NCBI GenBank assembly: GCA_035545895.1
Contig: DASZXJ010000167.1
Coordinates: 1-19,384 of the forward strand
Reading direction: 5' to 3'
Source: DASZXJ01 sp035545895
Lineage (GTDB): Bacteria > Planctomycetota > Phycisphaerae > Tepidisphaerales > Tepidisphaeraceae
Length of the DNA: 19,384 nucleotides
The notes below the pieces were generated by a model. That model was not told the DNA's origin and did not search any database. It worked only from the letters and a program-made list of their open reading frames with translations. A program made the position numbers and the translations under genes. Positions 12,778 to 19,180 of this stretch are shown in pieces (within the stretch, counting starts at the first letter, position 1; each line of letters starts with the position of its first letter).

Positions 12778-15744
12778 ATGAACTCCAAATTTATTCGCAT
12801 TCGCGGCGCTCGCGAACACAACCTCAAAAACATCAATCTGGACATCCCGCGCGACCAGTTGGTGGTCGTCACCGGTCTGTCGGGCAGCGGCAAGTCAACT
12901 TTGGCATTTGATACCGTTTATGCCGAGGGCCAGCGGAAATACATGGAGTCGCTGTCCGCATATGCGCGGCAGTTTCTCGATCAACTGCAAAAGCCGGATA
13001 TCGATGAAATCGAAGGCCTGCCCCCGACGATCGCCATCGAACAGCGCAGCGCTTCGAGCAATCCGCGTTCGACGGTCGCGACCACGACGGAGATTTACGA
13101 TTACCTGAGGGTTTTATTCGCCCGCGCCGGCACGCCTCATTGCTGGGAGTGTGGCCGGCCGATCACGTCGCAAAGCTCGTCACAAATCACCAATGCGGTG
13201 ATGGCTTACCCCGCCGGCACGAAGGTGATGATCCTCTCTCCACTCATTCGCGGCCAGAAAGGCGAGCACAAGGAAACCTTTGGCGCGATCAACAAGCAGG
13301 GATTTGTCCGCGCCCGCGTTGATGGGCAAATCGTCGAATTGCAAAAGCCGGGCGAGTTTCCGCAACTGAAAAAGACCTTCGCCCACAATATCGAAGCTGT
13401 CGTCGATCGAATCGTGCTCAAGCCTGAGGTGCGCTCGCGCATCGCCGACTCCATTGAAACCGCCACGAGACTATCGCAGGGCTTGGTGATCGTCGCCGTT
13501 GCCAAGCCGGACGGTACGTGGCAGGACCAGATTTACTCCGAAAAACTCGCCTGCCCGGAACATCCGCACGTGAGTCTCACTGAACTGGAGCCGCGAATCT
13601 TCAGCTTCAACAGCCCGCACGGCGCCTGCCCTGAATGTCATGGCCTGGGCACGCTTAACGAGTTCGATCCCGAGATGATCGTCAACGATGAATCCCTGAC
13701 GCTTGAAACCGGCGCCGTCGAAGCCTGGCGCAAAAACGGCAAGCGGATGAACATCTACTACAGCCGCGTGCTCAGGCAATTCTGCTCGGATTTCGGCATC
13801 AAGTATTCAATGCCCTACAAGGACATCCCGAAGAAGGTTAAAGACATTTTGATGTTTGGTACGGACAAAAAAGGTGACATGGGCACGGGCACCGAATTTG
13901 AGGGGGTCATTCCCAACCTTCAGCGCCGATTCGAAAACACCGAATCCGAATGGGTCAAAGCCAGAATGATCCAGTACATGTCCGAGCAGCCCTGCAAGGT
14001 CTGCAAAGGCACAAGACTGCGCAAAGAAGCAATGGCGGTGCGATTGCACACCCAAAACGATCCCAACGCCCACGGCTCCGCCGTGGGTTCTTCAACCAAC
14101 GGCGTTTCTCTCCCCGGTTATTCCGTCCACGATGTCACCACCATGACCGTCGACCGCGCCAAGCAATTCTTCGAAGAATTGCAGCTAGGCGAAGAAGGCC
14201 AATCCATCGCCGAGCCCATCGTGCGTGAAATCGGTTCGCGGCTGGGTTTCATGATCGATGTCGGGCTGGGTTATCTCACGCTTGATCGCAAAACCGGCTC
14301 GCTGTCCGGTGGCGAAGCACAGCGCATTCGACTGGCCACGCAGGTTGGCAGTGGATTGGTCGGCGTTTGCTATGTTTTGGACGAGCCAACGATTGGGTTG
14401 CATTCGCGCGACAACGACCGGCTGATTCGCACGCTGCTCAAACTGCGCGATATTGGCAACAGCGTCATCATGGTCGAGCACGATGAGGACTGCATCCGCG
14501 CCAGCGACCACCTGATCGACATCGGCCCCGGCGCCGGCGCGCATGGCGGCCACGTCATCGTCGAAGGCCCCGTCCCAACGTTGCTCCCGCTTAATGGCGA
14601 ATCGGCAATCGCAAATCCAAAATCGAAAATCAAAAATGATTCCATTACCCTGAAATATCTCAGCGGCGAATTCGCCATCGTCGCGCCGCCTCAGCGAAGG
14701 CCGGTTAATCCCAATATCTCCGCGCTCGAACTGCGCGGGTGCAAGGAAAATAATCTGAAAAATGTCGATGTGCGCATCCCGCTCGGCGGAATCGTCTGCG
14801 TCACCGGCGTCAGCGGATCTGGTAAATCGACACTCATCAATCAGACTCTCCTGCCCGCGATGAAGCGCAAACTATACGGCTCAAAAGTCAAAGCTGGCGA
14901 GTTCAAATCGCTGGTCGGGCTGAACAAGATCGACAAGGTGATTGAGATCGACCAATCGCCCATCGGCCGCACGCCCAGGTCCAATCCTGCAACCTACACC
15001 GGCGTGTTCGACGAAATCCGCAAAGTTTTCGCCAAAACCCGCGAAGCCAAAATCCGCGGCTATGAAGCGGGGCGATTCAGTTTCAACGTCAAAGGCGGCC
15101 GCTGCGAAGCCTGTCAGGGTCAGGGCACCAAGTGCATCGAAATGCACTTCCTGCCGGATGTTTACGTGAACTGCGAAGTCTGCCACGGCACGCGCTACAA
15201 TGCCGAGACACTGGAGATTCATTATCGCGGCAAATCGATCGCCGACGTGCTGAGCATGACCGTCGAAGAATCGCTGGCGTTTTTCGAAAACTTCCCGCGC
15301 ATCTACCAGATGCTCAAAGCCATCAACGACGTCGGCCTGAGCTACGTCAAACTCGGCCAGCCCAGCACGCAACTCTCCGGCGGCGAAGCCCAGCGCGTCA
15401 AACTCGCCACCGAACTCGGCAAAAGCGCCACCGGCCACACACTGTATATGCTGGATGAACCCACCACCGGCCTGCATTTCGCCGACATCCACAATCTACT
15501 CAATGTGCTGAATCGCCTGGCCGACATGGGCAACACGATCCTGATCATCGAGCACAATTTGGATGTGATTAAATGTGCCGACTGGATCATCGACATGGGC
15601 CCCGAAGGCGGCGAAGCCGGCGGCCAGGTCGTCGCAGCCGGCACACCCGAACAAATCGTCAAGAAGGATCTGGGATATACCGCGACTTATTTGAAACCAA
15701 AGCTCGAACAGACCCGCGAACGCGAACTGGCGGCAACGGCGTGA
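12778..15744 (+). CDS. uvrA: UvrA, excinuclease ABC subunit A
   Basis: The 988-residue protein is full length and about 48 residues longer than E. coli UvrA (940). It has two ABC modules: Walker A GLSGSGKST (33-41) and GVSGSGKST (677-685), and signatures LSGGEAQRIRLA and LSGGEAQRVKLA. The C-terminal zinc finger is C776-x2-C779 with C799-x2-C802. The first zinc module reads C259-x2-H262 with C284-x2-C287, so one usual cysteine is histidine. UvrA is the damage sensor of nucleotide excision repair and loads UvrB. ATG 12778 (MNSKFIRIRGAREHNLKN) is the family start; upstream open frame to 12604 has no similarity. Two in-frame insertions, around residues 426-443 and 604-622, coincide with repeat DNA listed separately. 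The gene is divergent from the sugar operon. Confidence 0.97.
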   Translation: MNSKFIRIRGAREHNLKNINLDIPRDQLVVVTGLSGSGKSTLAFDTVYAEGQRKYMESLSAYARQFLDQLQKPDIDEIEGLPPTIAIEQRSASSNPRSTVATTTEIYDYLRVLFARAGTPHCWECGRPITSQSSSQITNAVMAYPAGTKVMILSPLIRGQKGEHKETFGAINKQGFVRARVDGQIVELQKPGEFPQLKKTFAHNIEAVVDRIVLKPEVRSRIADSIETATRLSQGLVIVAVAKPDGTWQDQIYSEKLACPEHPHVSLTELEPRIFSFNSPHGACPECHGLGTLNEFDPEMIVNDESLTLETGAVEAWRKNGKRMNIYYSRVLRQFCSDFGIKYSMPYKDIPKKVKDILMFGTDKKGDMGTGTEFEGVIPNLQRRFENTESEWVKARMIQYMSEQPCKVCKGTRLRKEAMAVRLHTQNDPNAHGSAVGSSTNGVSLPGYSVHDVTTMTVDRAKQFFEELQLGEEGQSIAEPIVREIGSRLGFMIDVGLGYLTLDRKTGSLSGGEAQRIRLATQVGSGLVGVCYVLDEPTIGLHSRDNDRLIRTLLKLRDIGNSVIMVEHDEDCIRASDHLIDIGPGAGAHGGHVIVEGPVPTLLPLNGESAIANPKSKIKNDSITLKYLSGEFAIVAPPQRRPVNPNISALELRGCKENNLKNVDVRIPLGGIVCVTGVSGSGKSTLINQTLLPAMKRKLYGSKVKAGEFKSLVGLNKIDKVIEIDQSPIGRTPRSNPATYTGVFDEIRKVFAKTREAKIRGYEAGRFSFNVKGGRCEACQGQGTKCIEMHFLPDVYVNCEVCHGTRYNAETLEIHYRGKSIADVLSMTVEESLAFFENFPRIYQMLKAINDVGLSYVKLGQPSTQLSGGEAQRVKLATELGKSATGHTLYMLDEPTTGLHFADIHNLLNVLNRLADMGNTILIIEHNLDVIKCADWIIDMGPEGGEAGGQVVAAGTPEQIVKKDLGYTATYLKPKLEQTRERELAATA
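14069..14087. repeat. GC palindrome inside uvrA coding sequence
   Basis: CCCACGGCTCCGCCGTGGG forms a perfect 8-bp stem with a 3-base loop. It is translated as part of a roughly 18-residue stretch (TQNDPNAHGSAVGSSTNG) that E. coli UvrA lacks at the equivalent place, between the CxxCxGTRLR motif and the following helix. It resembles an inserted REP-like or other mobile palindrome that kept the reading frame. Confidence 0.7.
14600..14634 (+). repeat. one-armed heptad array inside uvrA coding sequence
   Basis: Five consecutive 7-base units of the form AATCNNN (for example AATCGGC, AATCGAA) lie in frame within uvrA. They code for the hydrophilic linker ESAIANPKSKIKN between the two ABC modules, where E. 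coli UvrA is shorter. The unit length equals that of the three intergenic hairpins, but no complementary second arm follows. Confidence 0.75.
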
Positions 15745-15757
15745 GCACCCTTAAAAG

Positions 15758-15780
15758 GCCGATAGTTGGTAAACTACGGC
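15758..15780 (+). promoter_or_regulatory. palindrome just upstream of the DUF4258-like gene
   Basis: GCCG-A-TAGTT, loop GGTA, AACTA-CGGC forms a 9-bp stem with one bulged A. It lies between the uvrA stop (15744) and ATG 15784 and ends three bases before that start. There is no T-run, so it is not a standard terminator. It could be an operator for a self-regulated gene pair or a hairpin that limits translation. Confidence 0.4.
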
Positions 15781-15783
15781 GCG

Positions 15784-16065
15784 ATGGCCCGTTTATTTGA
15801 TGACATTCGCCAAGCCGTAAAGGAAGATCGAGTGATCGTCAGCTGGCATGCTGATGAGCGGTGCGAAGAACGAGCCGTTTCGTCGTGGCAATTGATAGCG
15901 GGCTTCGATGCGGCTGAATTGATTCGTGAACGACCGCGCAGCCAGCCAAATCCGTCCATCGTTGTTCGACAATTCCTTGCCGATGGTTCTGAGGTAGAAT
16001 GTATCTGGTCTTGGTTGGCAATGAGCCGAAGAGCGAAGCTCGTGACCGTCTATTTTCAAAAGTGA
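15784..16065 (+). CDS. DUF4258-like small protein, possible toxin of a TA-type pair
   Basis: The 93-residue protein contains VIVSWHADERCEERAVSSWQ, a central RERPRSQPNPSIVVRQ stretch and a C-terminal strand AKLVTVYFQK. This pattern (an early His-x-x-x-R, then strands, ending in a VTVY-like strand) is typical of DUF4258 proteins, which are small and often found next to toxin-antitoxin-type partners. ATG 15784 is preferred to the upstream codon at 15766, because the family similarity starts at MARLFDDIRQAV and the earlier start would lie in the palindrome. The next small gene begins three bases after the stop, so the two are probably co-translated. Toxic activity is inferred from gene arrangement, not from a catalytic motif. 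Confidence 0.65.
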   Translation: MARLFDDIRQAVKEDRVIVSWHADERCEERAVSSWQLIAGFDAAELIRERPRSQPNPSIVVRQFLADGSEVECIWSWLAMSRRAKLVTVYFQK

Positions 16066-16068
16066 CAT

Positions 16069-16284
16069 ATGAACGAACGAAGAGAAAAAAGAAAACGATG
16101 GATTCAGCGAGGCAAGTTTGCTGTCGAAGTGGAAATCGAAGTGATCTATCCGGTTGATGACCCTTCCGAGCCATGCCTGGAGCCACAGACCGTTCATTTT
16201 TTGGACGAAGTGGCTCGACGCGCAGAACAGGGAGACGTTGCGTATCTGCGGTCTGTCGGTCGCGTATTCCAATCGGTCGCTTAG
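16069..16284 (+). CDS. small hypothetical partner of the DUF4258-like gene
   Basis: I do not recognise this 71-residue protein. It starts with a very basic stretch (MNERREKRKRWIQRGKF), has a strand-like VEVEIEVIYP and then an acidic to neutral helical part (HFLDEVARRAEQGDVAYLRSVGRVFQ). It follows the DUF4258-like gene by three bases on the same strand. The order with the toxin-like gene first, the small size and the tight spacing suggest an antitoxin or accessory protein. There is no CxxC zinc motif or clear helix-turn-helix. Confidence 0.6.
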   Translation: MNERREKRKRWIQRGKFAVEVEIEVIYPVDDPSEPCLEPQTVHFLDEVARRAEQGDVAYLRSVGRVFQSVA

Positions 16285-16300
16285 AGAGACCTACTCTTCC

Positions 16301-16777
16301 TCACCCCCACGTCACCGCCCACATCGATTGAGCCAGCTTGTTGTTCTTCGGATTCATCGGATCGTAAAACACAAACACCGCTGAGCCCTGCGTGAGCACG
16401 GCGACATCTTCCATGCGGATTTTGTTTTTGCCATCAATCAACTGGCCATCGGTCGTGAAGAAGTGGTAGGTGGCCCAGTCACAATCATTGCGGGTGGTTT
16501 GCTTGTGTACTTCGTCGATCCGGGCGTCGGCGGTTTTGCCTTCGCGCGCCAGGCGCAATTGATTCTGCACCTCGTATTCCATGACCAAACCGACCAGCAG
16601 GCTGGCCATCGACAGGCCGACCATGCACCAATGCTGACCGGCTTCGCGCCCGGGCGCGATCGGGAAAAGGAAAAAGGCCGCGCCCAGCGCGGCACCAGCC
16701 GCCACCATGAAAATCAACGGCCCCAGGTATCCGCCGATCGATCGCCTGGCCTGCGGTTCTGAGGTGAGATTGCGCAT
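16301..16777 (-). CDS. membrane protein, DUF3592-like
   Basis: The 158-residue protein has two membrane segments (about residues 19-42 and 49-66) followed by a soluble domain. The domain starts GKTADARIDEVHKQ and ends with VFVFYDPMNPKNNKLAQ. A strand-rich domain with a conserved YDPxNPxxN turn after two membrane helices is typical of DUF3592-type proteins, whose function is unknown. ATG 16777 is chosen because the upstream in-frame residues to 16864 look random. It is convergent with the small gene pair, with a 16-base gap between stops. The 285 bases upstream (16778-17062) hold no gene I can support. Confidence 0.6.
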   Translation of the reverse strand: MRNLTSEPQARRSIGGYLGPLIFMVAAGAALGAAFFLFPIAPGREAGQHWCMVGLSMASLLVGLVMEYEVQNQLRLAREGKTADARIDEVHKQTTRNDCDWATYHFFTTDGQLIDGKNKIRMEDVAVLTQGSAVFVFYDPMNPKNNKLAQSMWAVTWG

Positions 16778-17062
16778 ATCATTCGTATCGACGCATATGC
16801 AATCGCATCCAATCCGGCCGTGTTGAATTCTCGGTGCACCGACCGATAACGACCGAAAAACCACCGATCACTCACCTCGGTCCTGTTAATCTAGGCGGTT
16901 TTGGGTTCGTTTTGCATTTTTCGTTTTACCTGGACACTGCTGGACATTTGAGAACACGACCGACGACCGGTATTCCGATTCGATTGCCAAAGAGCATCGG
17001 CGCGCAGCGCCTTCCCATATACCTGTCGTGATTGCGCGATTGAGACGATTGGCGCGCAACGT

Positions 17063-17260
17063 TCAGAAAAACTGTTGGATTTTTGTGGGCCGTTTAAACC
17101 ACCGCCAGCCGGTCCAGAATTCATCCGGAGCCCGCCATTGGCCTTCCGCGAGCCGGTGAAACCGCAGGAACTGCTCAACCCAGCGTGTGTACTGCCTGCG
17201 CGTCGAGCGTGAAAGATGAGCCATTCGGCATCGCCGGTCGAGTCTTTCCAGCAGTTTCAC
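17063..17260 (-). pseudogene. truncated integron/tyrosine-recombinase integrase, N-terminal fragment
   Basis: The minus-strand reading begins GTG 17260 and gives MKLLERLDRRCR, then HLSRSTRRQYTRWVEQFLRF and HRLAEGQWRAPDE. This matches the N-terminal SAM-like DNA-binding domain of integron-type tyrosine recombinases (start LLERL, RHxSxxTxxxYxxWxxxFxxFH, then W-x-x-P-x-E). Similarity stops after about 47 residues, and the frame closes soon after with unrelated residues. The catalytic domain with its R-H-R-Y residues is absent from the window. The fragment points away from plus-strand genes downstream of its start, which is the arrangement of intI and its cassettes. Confidence 0.6.
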
Positions 17261-17447
17261 GATCCCATATTAGGGTTTTGTTTGGACTGACCAAGATAAT
17301 TCGGGCACATTCGCGAAAATCTTCATTGGCGCTACAAAAAACAGGTATATTGGACTCCCATCCGCGCGGGGTGGCCGGCCCGGTCAAGATAAACAATGGT
17401 TACGCTGGCCTCACGGCGCACGCTGCATAAAGTCCTATTCGTTATGC
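17261..17447 (+). other. putative attI region of a decayed integron
   Basis: This 187-base stretch lies between the integrase start and the first plus-strand gene, where attI and the cassette promoter sit in integrons. It ends in GTTATGC (17441-17447), a possible crossover site G/TT. A GCATAA at 17425-17430 forms a short inverted repeat with it. The stretch contains no gene I can support. Without the bound integrase or known relatives the exact attI cannot be defined. Confidence 0.35.
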
Positions 17448-18071
17448 GGCGGACGCTATTGAAATCGACACACGCGCGAACGCTTGCACGATGGCTGCCG
17501 ACGGTCACCGCGTTCGCGGTCGCCGCCGTCCTTGGCAGCTGGCTTGCTCTGGCAATTTGGCCTGCCGCGCTTCGCCTCGGTCCGGGGCCCACCGTCCGGT
17601 TCGCCGCCGGTCGGTTTGAGAACCGAGCGTTCCTCGACGTCCACTGTAGGAGCGAGGGACGGAACTGGCCTGCCGCCCCGTTCGACGCGGGAGGCCTCGG
17701 CTTCTTCTTCTGCCTCCGCCCGTCGTCTATGCAGGACGAGCGTGTCCGCAACGACATCGTCATGACGCCGGCCGTCTGTCTGCAGCTTCAAGCGCCGATG
17801 CAAGCGCTGGGCATCTCCGCGATGATCGCGCTAATCATTGTCGTGACGCTCGCGCGATCGGCCATGCGTCGGCCGGATGCCGCCCACGCGTGTCCGGTTT
17901 GCGGTAACGACCTGCGCGCAACGCCCGACCGGTGCCCGGAATGCGGAACGGCAGCGGCGAAGCCGGCCGCCGCATAACCCGCCATTGGAGCGGATCCCGA
18001 TGGATCGGGATATACTTCTCTTGTGGCCAAGCGCCGCGCGTGCGCCGCCGCGGCCGCTCAACTGCATTACG
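17442..18071 (+). mobile_element. putative integron gene cassette (zinc-ribbon membrane protein plus attC)
   Basis: Between the proposed crossover points at 17441/17442 and 18071/18072 lies one plus-strand gene followed directly by an attC-like site. This is the normal make-up of a cassette. The cassette start TTATGC includes the ATG of the gene, and the stop TAA lies inside the attC R'' box. The call depends on the attC and on the integrase fragment to the left. Confidence 0.45.
17444..17977 (+). CDS. membrane protein with C-terminal zinc ribbon (planctomycete type)
   Basis: The 177-residue protein has an N-terminal membrane segment (about 18-40), a soluble domain with two or three cysteines, a second membrane segment (about 121-141) and a C-terminal zinc ribbon CPVCGNDLRATPDRCPECG (150-168; ligands C150, C153, C164, C167). 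I know the LRATPDRCPECG pattern mainly as a tail on many planctomycete membrane proteins; its role is unknown. ATG 17444 was chosen because it directly precedes the basic MRRTLLKSTHAR and the first membrane segment. ATG 17396 would add 16 residues and cross the proposed recombination point. It appears to be the only gene of an integron cassette. Confidence 0.7.
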   Translation: MRRTLLKSTHARTLARWLPTVTAFAVAAVLGSWLALAIWPAALRLGPGPTVRFAAGRFENRAFLDVHCRSEGRNWPAAPFDAGGLGFFFCLRPSSMQDERVRNDIVMTPAVCLQLQAPMQALGISAMIALIIVVTLARSAMRRPDAAHACPVCGNDLRATPDRCPECGTAAAKPAAA

Positions 18072-18077
18072 TTATCC
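17972..18077 (+). other. attC recombination site (integron cassette)
   Basis: The 106-base segment shows the attC layout: R'' GCATAAC (17972-17978), 6-base spacer, L'' TTGGAGCGG (17985-17993), variable centre, L' CCGCTCAA (18054-18061), 9-base spacer, R' GTTATCC (18071-18077). L'' and L' pair with one unpaired G left in L'', the extrahelical base that orients folding in known attC sites; aadA1 attC shows the same TT-x-(A/G)AGC pattern. R'' and R' pair at 6 of 7 positions. The centre holds the perfect hairpin ATCCCGATGGATCGGGAT (17994-18011), which could double as a terminator. Weak points are the long right spacer and an R' box that departs from GTTRRRY. Confidence 0.55.
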
Positions 18078-18141
18078 CGCCATGACGACACCTGGCCGAA
18101 AACCGAGCACGTATCGGGTATCATGGCCAGTTGTGTATAAC

Positions 18142-18147
18142 GGAGGT
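18142..18147 (+). promoter_or_regulatory. ribosome binding site fixing the start of the SDR gene
   Basis: GGAGGT lies 4 bases upstream of GTG 18152. It decides this start over the upstream GTG at 18131 and the downstream ATG at 18161. A possible -10 element TATAAC (18136-18141) abuts it, but I see no -35. Confidence 0.65.
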
Positions 18148-18151
18148 CATA

Positions 18152-19180
18152 GTGCAAGGCATGGTTCTCGTTACAGGTGGTTCGGGCTTCGTCGGCAGTC
18201 ACGTAATACTGCAGCTTCTGAACGCTGGATACACGGTTCGCACGACCATCCGATCGCTCGATAAGGAGAGTGCCGTGCGTTCGATGCTTGAGAACGCCGG
18301 CGCGAGAACGGAAGGTCGATTGGTTTTTTTTGTGGCCGATCTGCGTCGAGACGAAGGGTGGGCTGAGGCATGCAGGGGCTGCGACTGCGTGATGCACGTG
18401 GCATCGCCACTGATCGCCACGAAGAATGAAGACGAGGTCGTTCGACCGGCAGTCGACGGGGTACTGCGAGTGCTGCGCGCTGCGCGGAACGCGTCGGTGA
18501 GGCGCGTGGTGTTTACGTCAACTTGCGGCGCCATCTACTACGGGCATCCGCTGCGCGCCGAGCCCTTCGATGAGACGAACTGGACCAATGTCGACAGCGG
18601 CGACATGAGCGCTTACGTCAAGTCGAAGGCTCTGGCTGAACGAGCGGCTTGGGACTTCCTGAAGAATGAGGGCGGCGCGCTGGAATTATCTGTCGTTAAC
18701 CCCTCGGGCATCTTCGGCCCCGCGCTCGGCCCGGACTATTCATCCTCTCTTGATCTCATCAAGCGCCTTCTGAACGGCAGCATGCGTGCATGCCCAGACC
18801 TGTGGTTCGGCGTGGTCGATGTGCGTGATGTCGCCGATCTTCATCTGCGTGCCATGATCAGCCCTGAAGCAAAGGGAGAGCGTTTCATCGCGACCCAAGG
18901 TGTCGCCGTATCGATGCTCGAAATTGCCAAGATGCTCAAGGCGCGACTGGGTGAACGGGCGGAGCGGGTTCCCACGCGCAAACTGCCGGACTTCATCCTC
19001 AAGCTCTTCGCGCTCTTCAACGTCGAAATGCGCGACCTCGTGCCTCTGCTTGGCAAGGCGAGGAACGCCACGAGTGCCAAAGCGCAACAGATGCTCGGAT
19101 GGAAGCCGCGTAGATGGGAAGATGCAATCATCGCTACAGCGGAAAGTCTTCTGAAGCTAGGTCTTGTTGATACGAAATAA
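18152..19180 (+). CDS. extended SDR oxidoreductase, dihydroflavonol-4-reductase-like
   Basis: The 342-residue protein has the NAD(P)-binding motif GGSGFVG (9-15), a VADL stretch near 61-64, HVASPL (82-87), the active-site strand VVFTSTCGAI with S123, and YVKSK (155-159) giving the catalytic Tyr and Lys. HVASP plus FTSTxGAI are characteristic of the dihydroflavonol reductase, cinnamoyl-CoA reductase and carbonyl reductase group. These enzymes reduce carbonyl groups with NADPH; bacterial members have varied and mostly untested substrates. GTG 18152 is supported by its ribosome site. It lies downstream of the attC and may be a second integron cassette, although I could not find a complete attC after its stop. 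Confidence 0.85.
   Translation: MQGMVLVTGGSGFVGSHVILQLLNAGYTVRTTIRSLDKESAVRSMLENAGARTEGRLVFFVADLRRDEGWAEACRGCDCVMHVASPLIATKNEDEVVRPAVDGVLRVLRAARNASVRRVVFTSTCGAIYYGHPLRAEPFDETNWTNVDSGDMSAYVKSKALAERAAWDFLKNEGGALELSVVNPSGIFGPALGPDYSSSLDLIKRLLNGSMRACPDLWFGVVDVRDVADLHLRAMISPEAKGERFIATQGVAVSMLEIAKMLKARLGERAERVPTRKLPDFILKLFALFNVEMRDLVPLLGKARNATSAKAQQMLGWKPRRWEDAIIATAESLLKLGLVDTK

Noticed and set aside
17185..17430. 81-residue plus-strand open frame
   Set aside because: It overlaps the integrase fragment and the attI-like region, has no domain, and ends before the proposed crossover.
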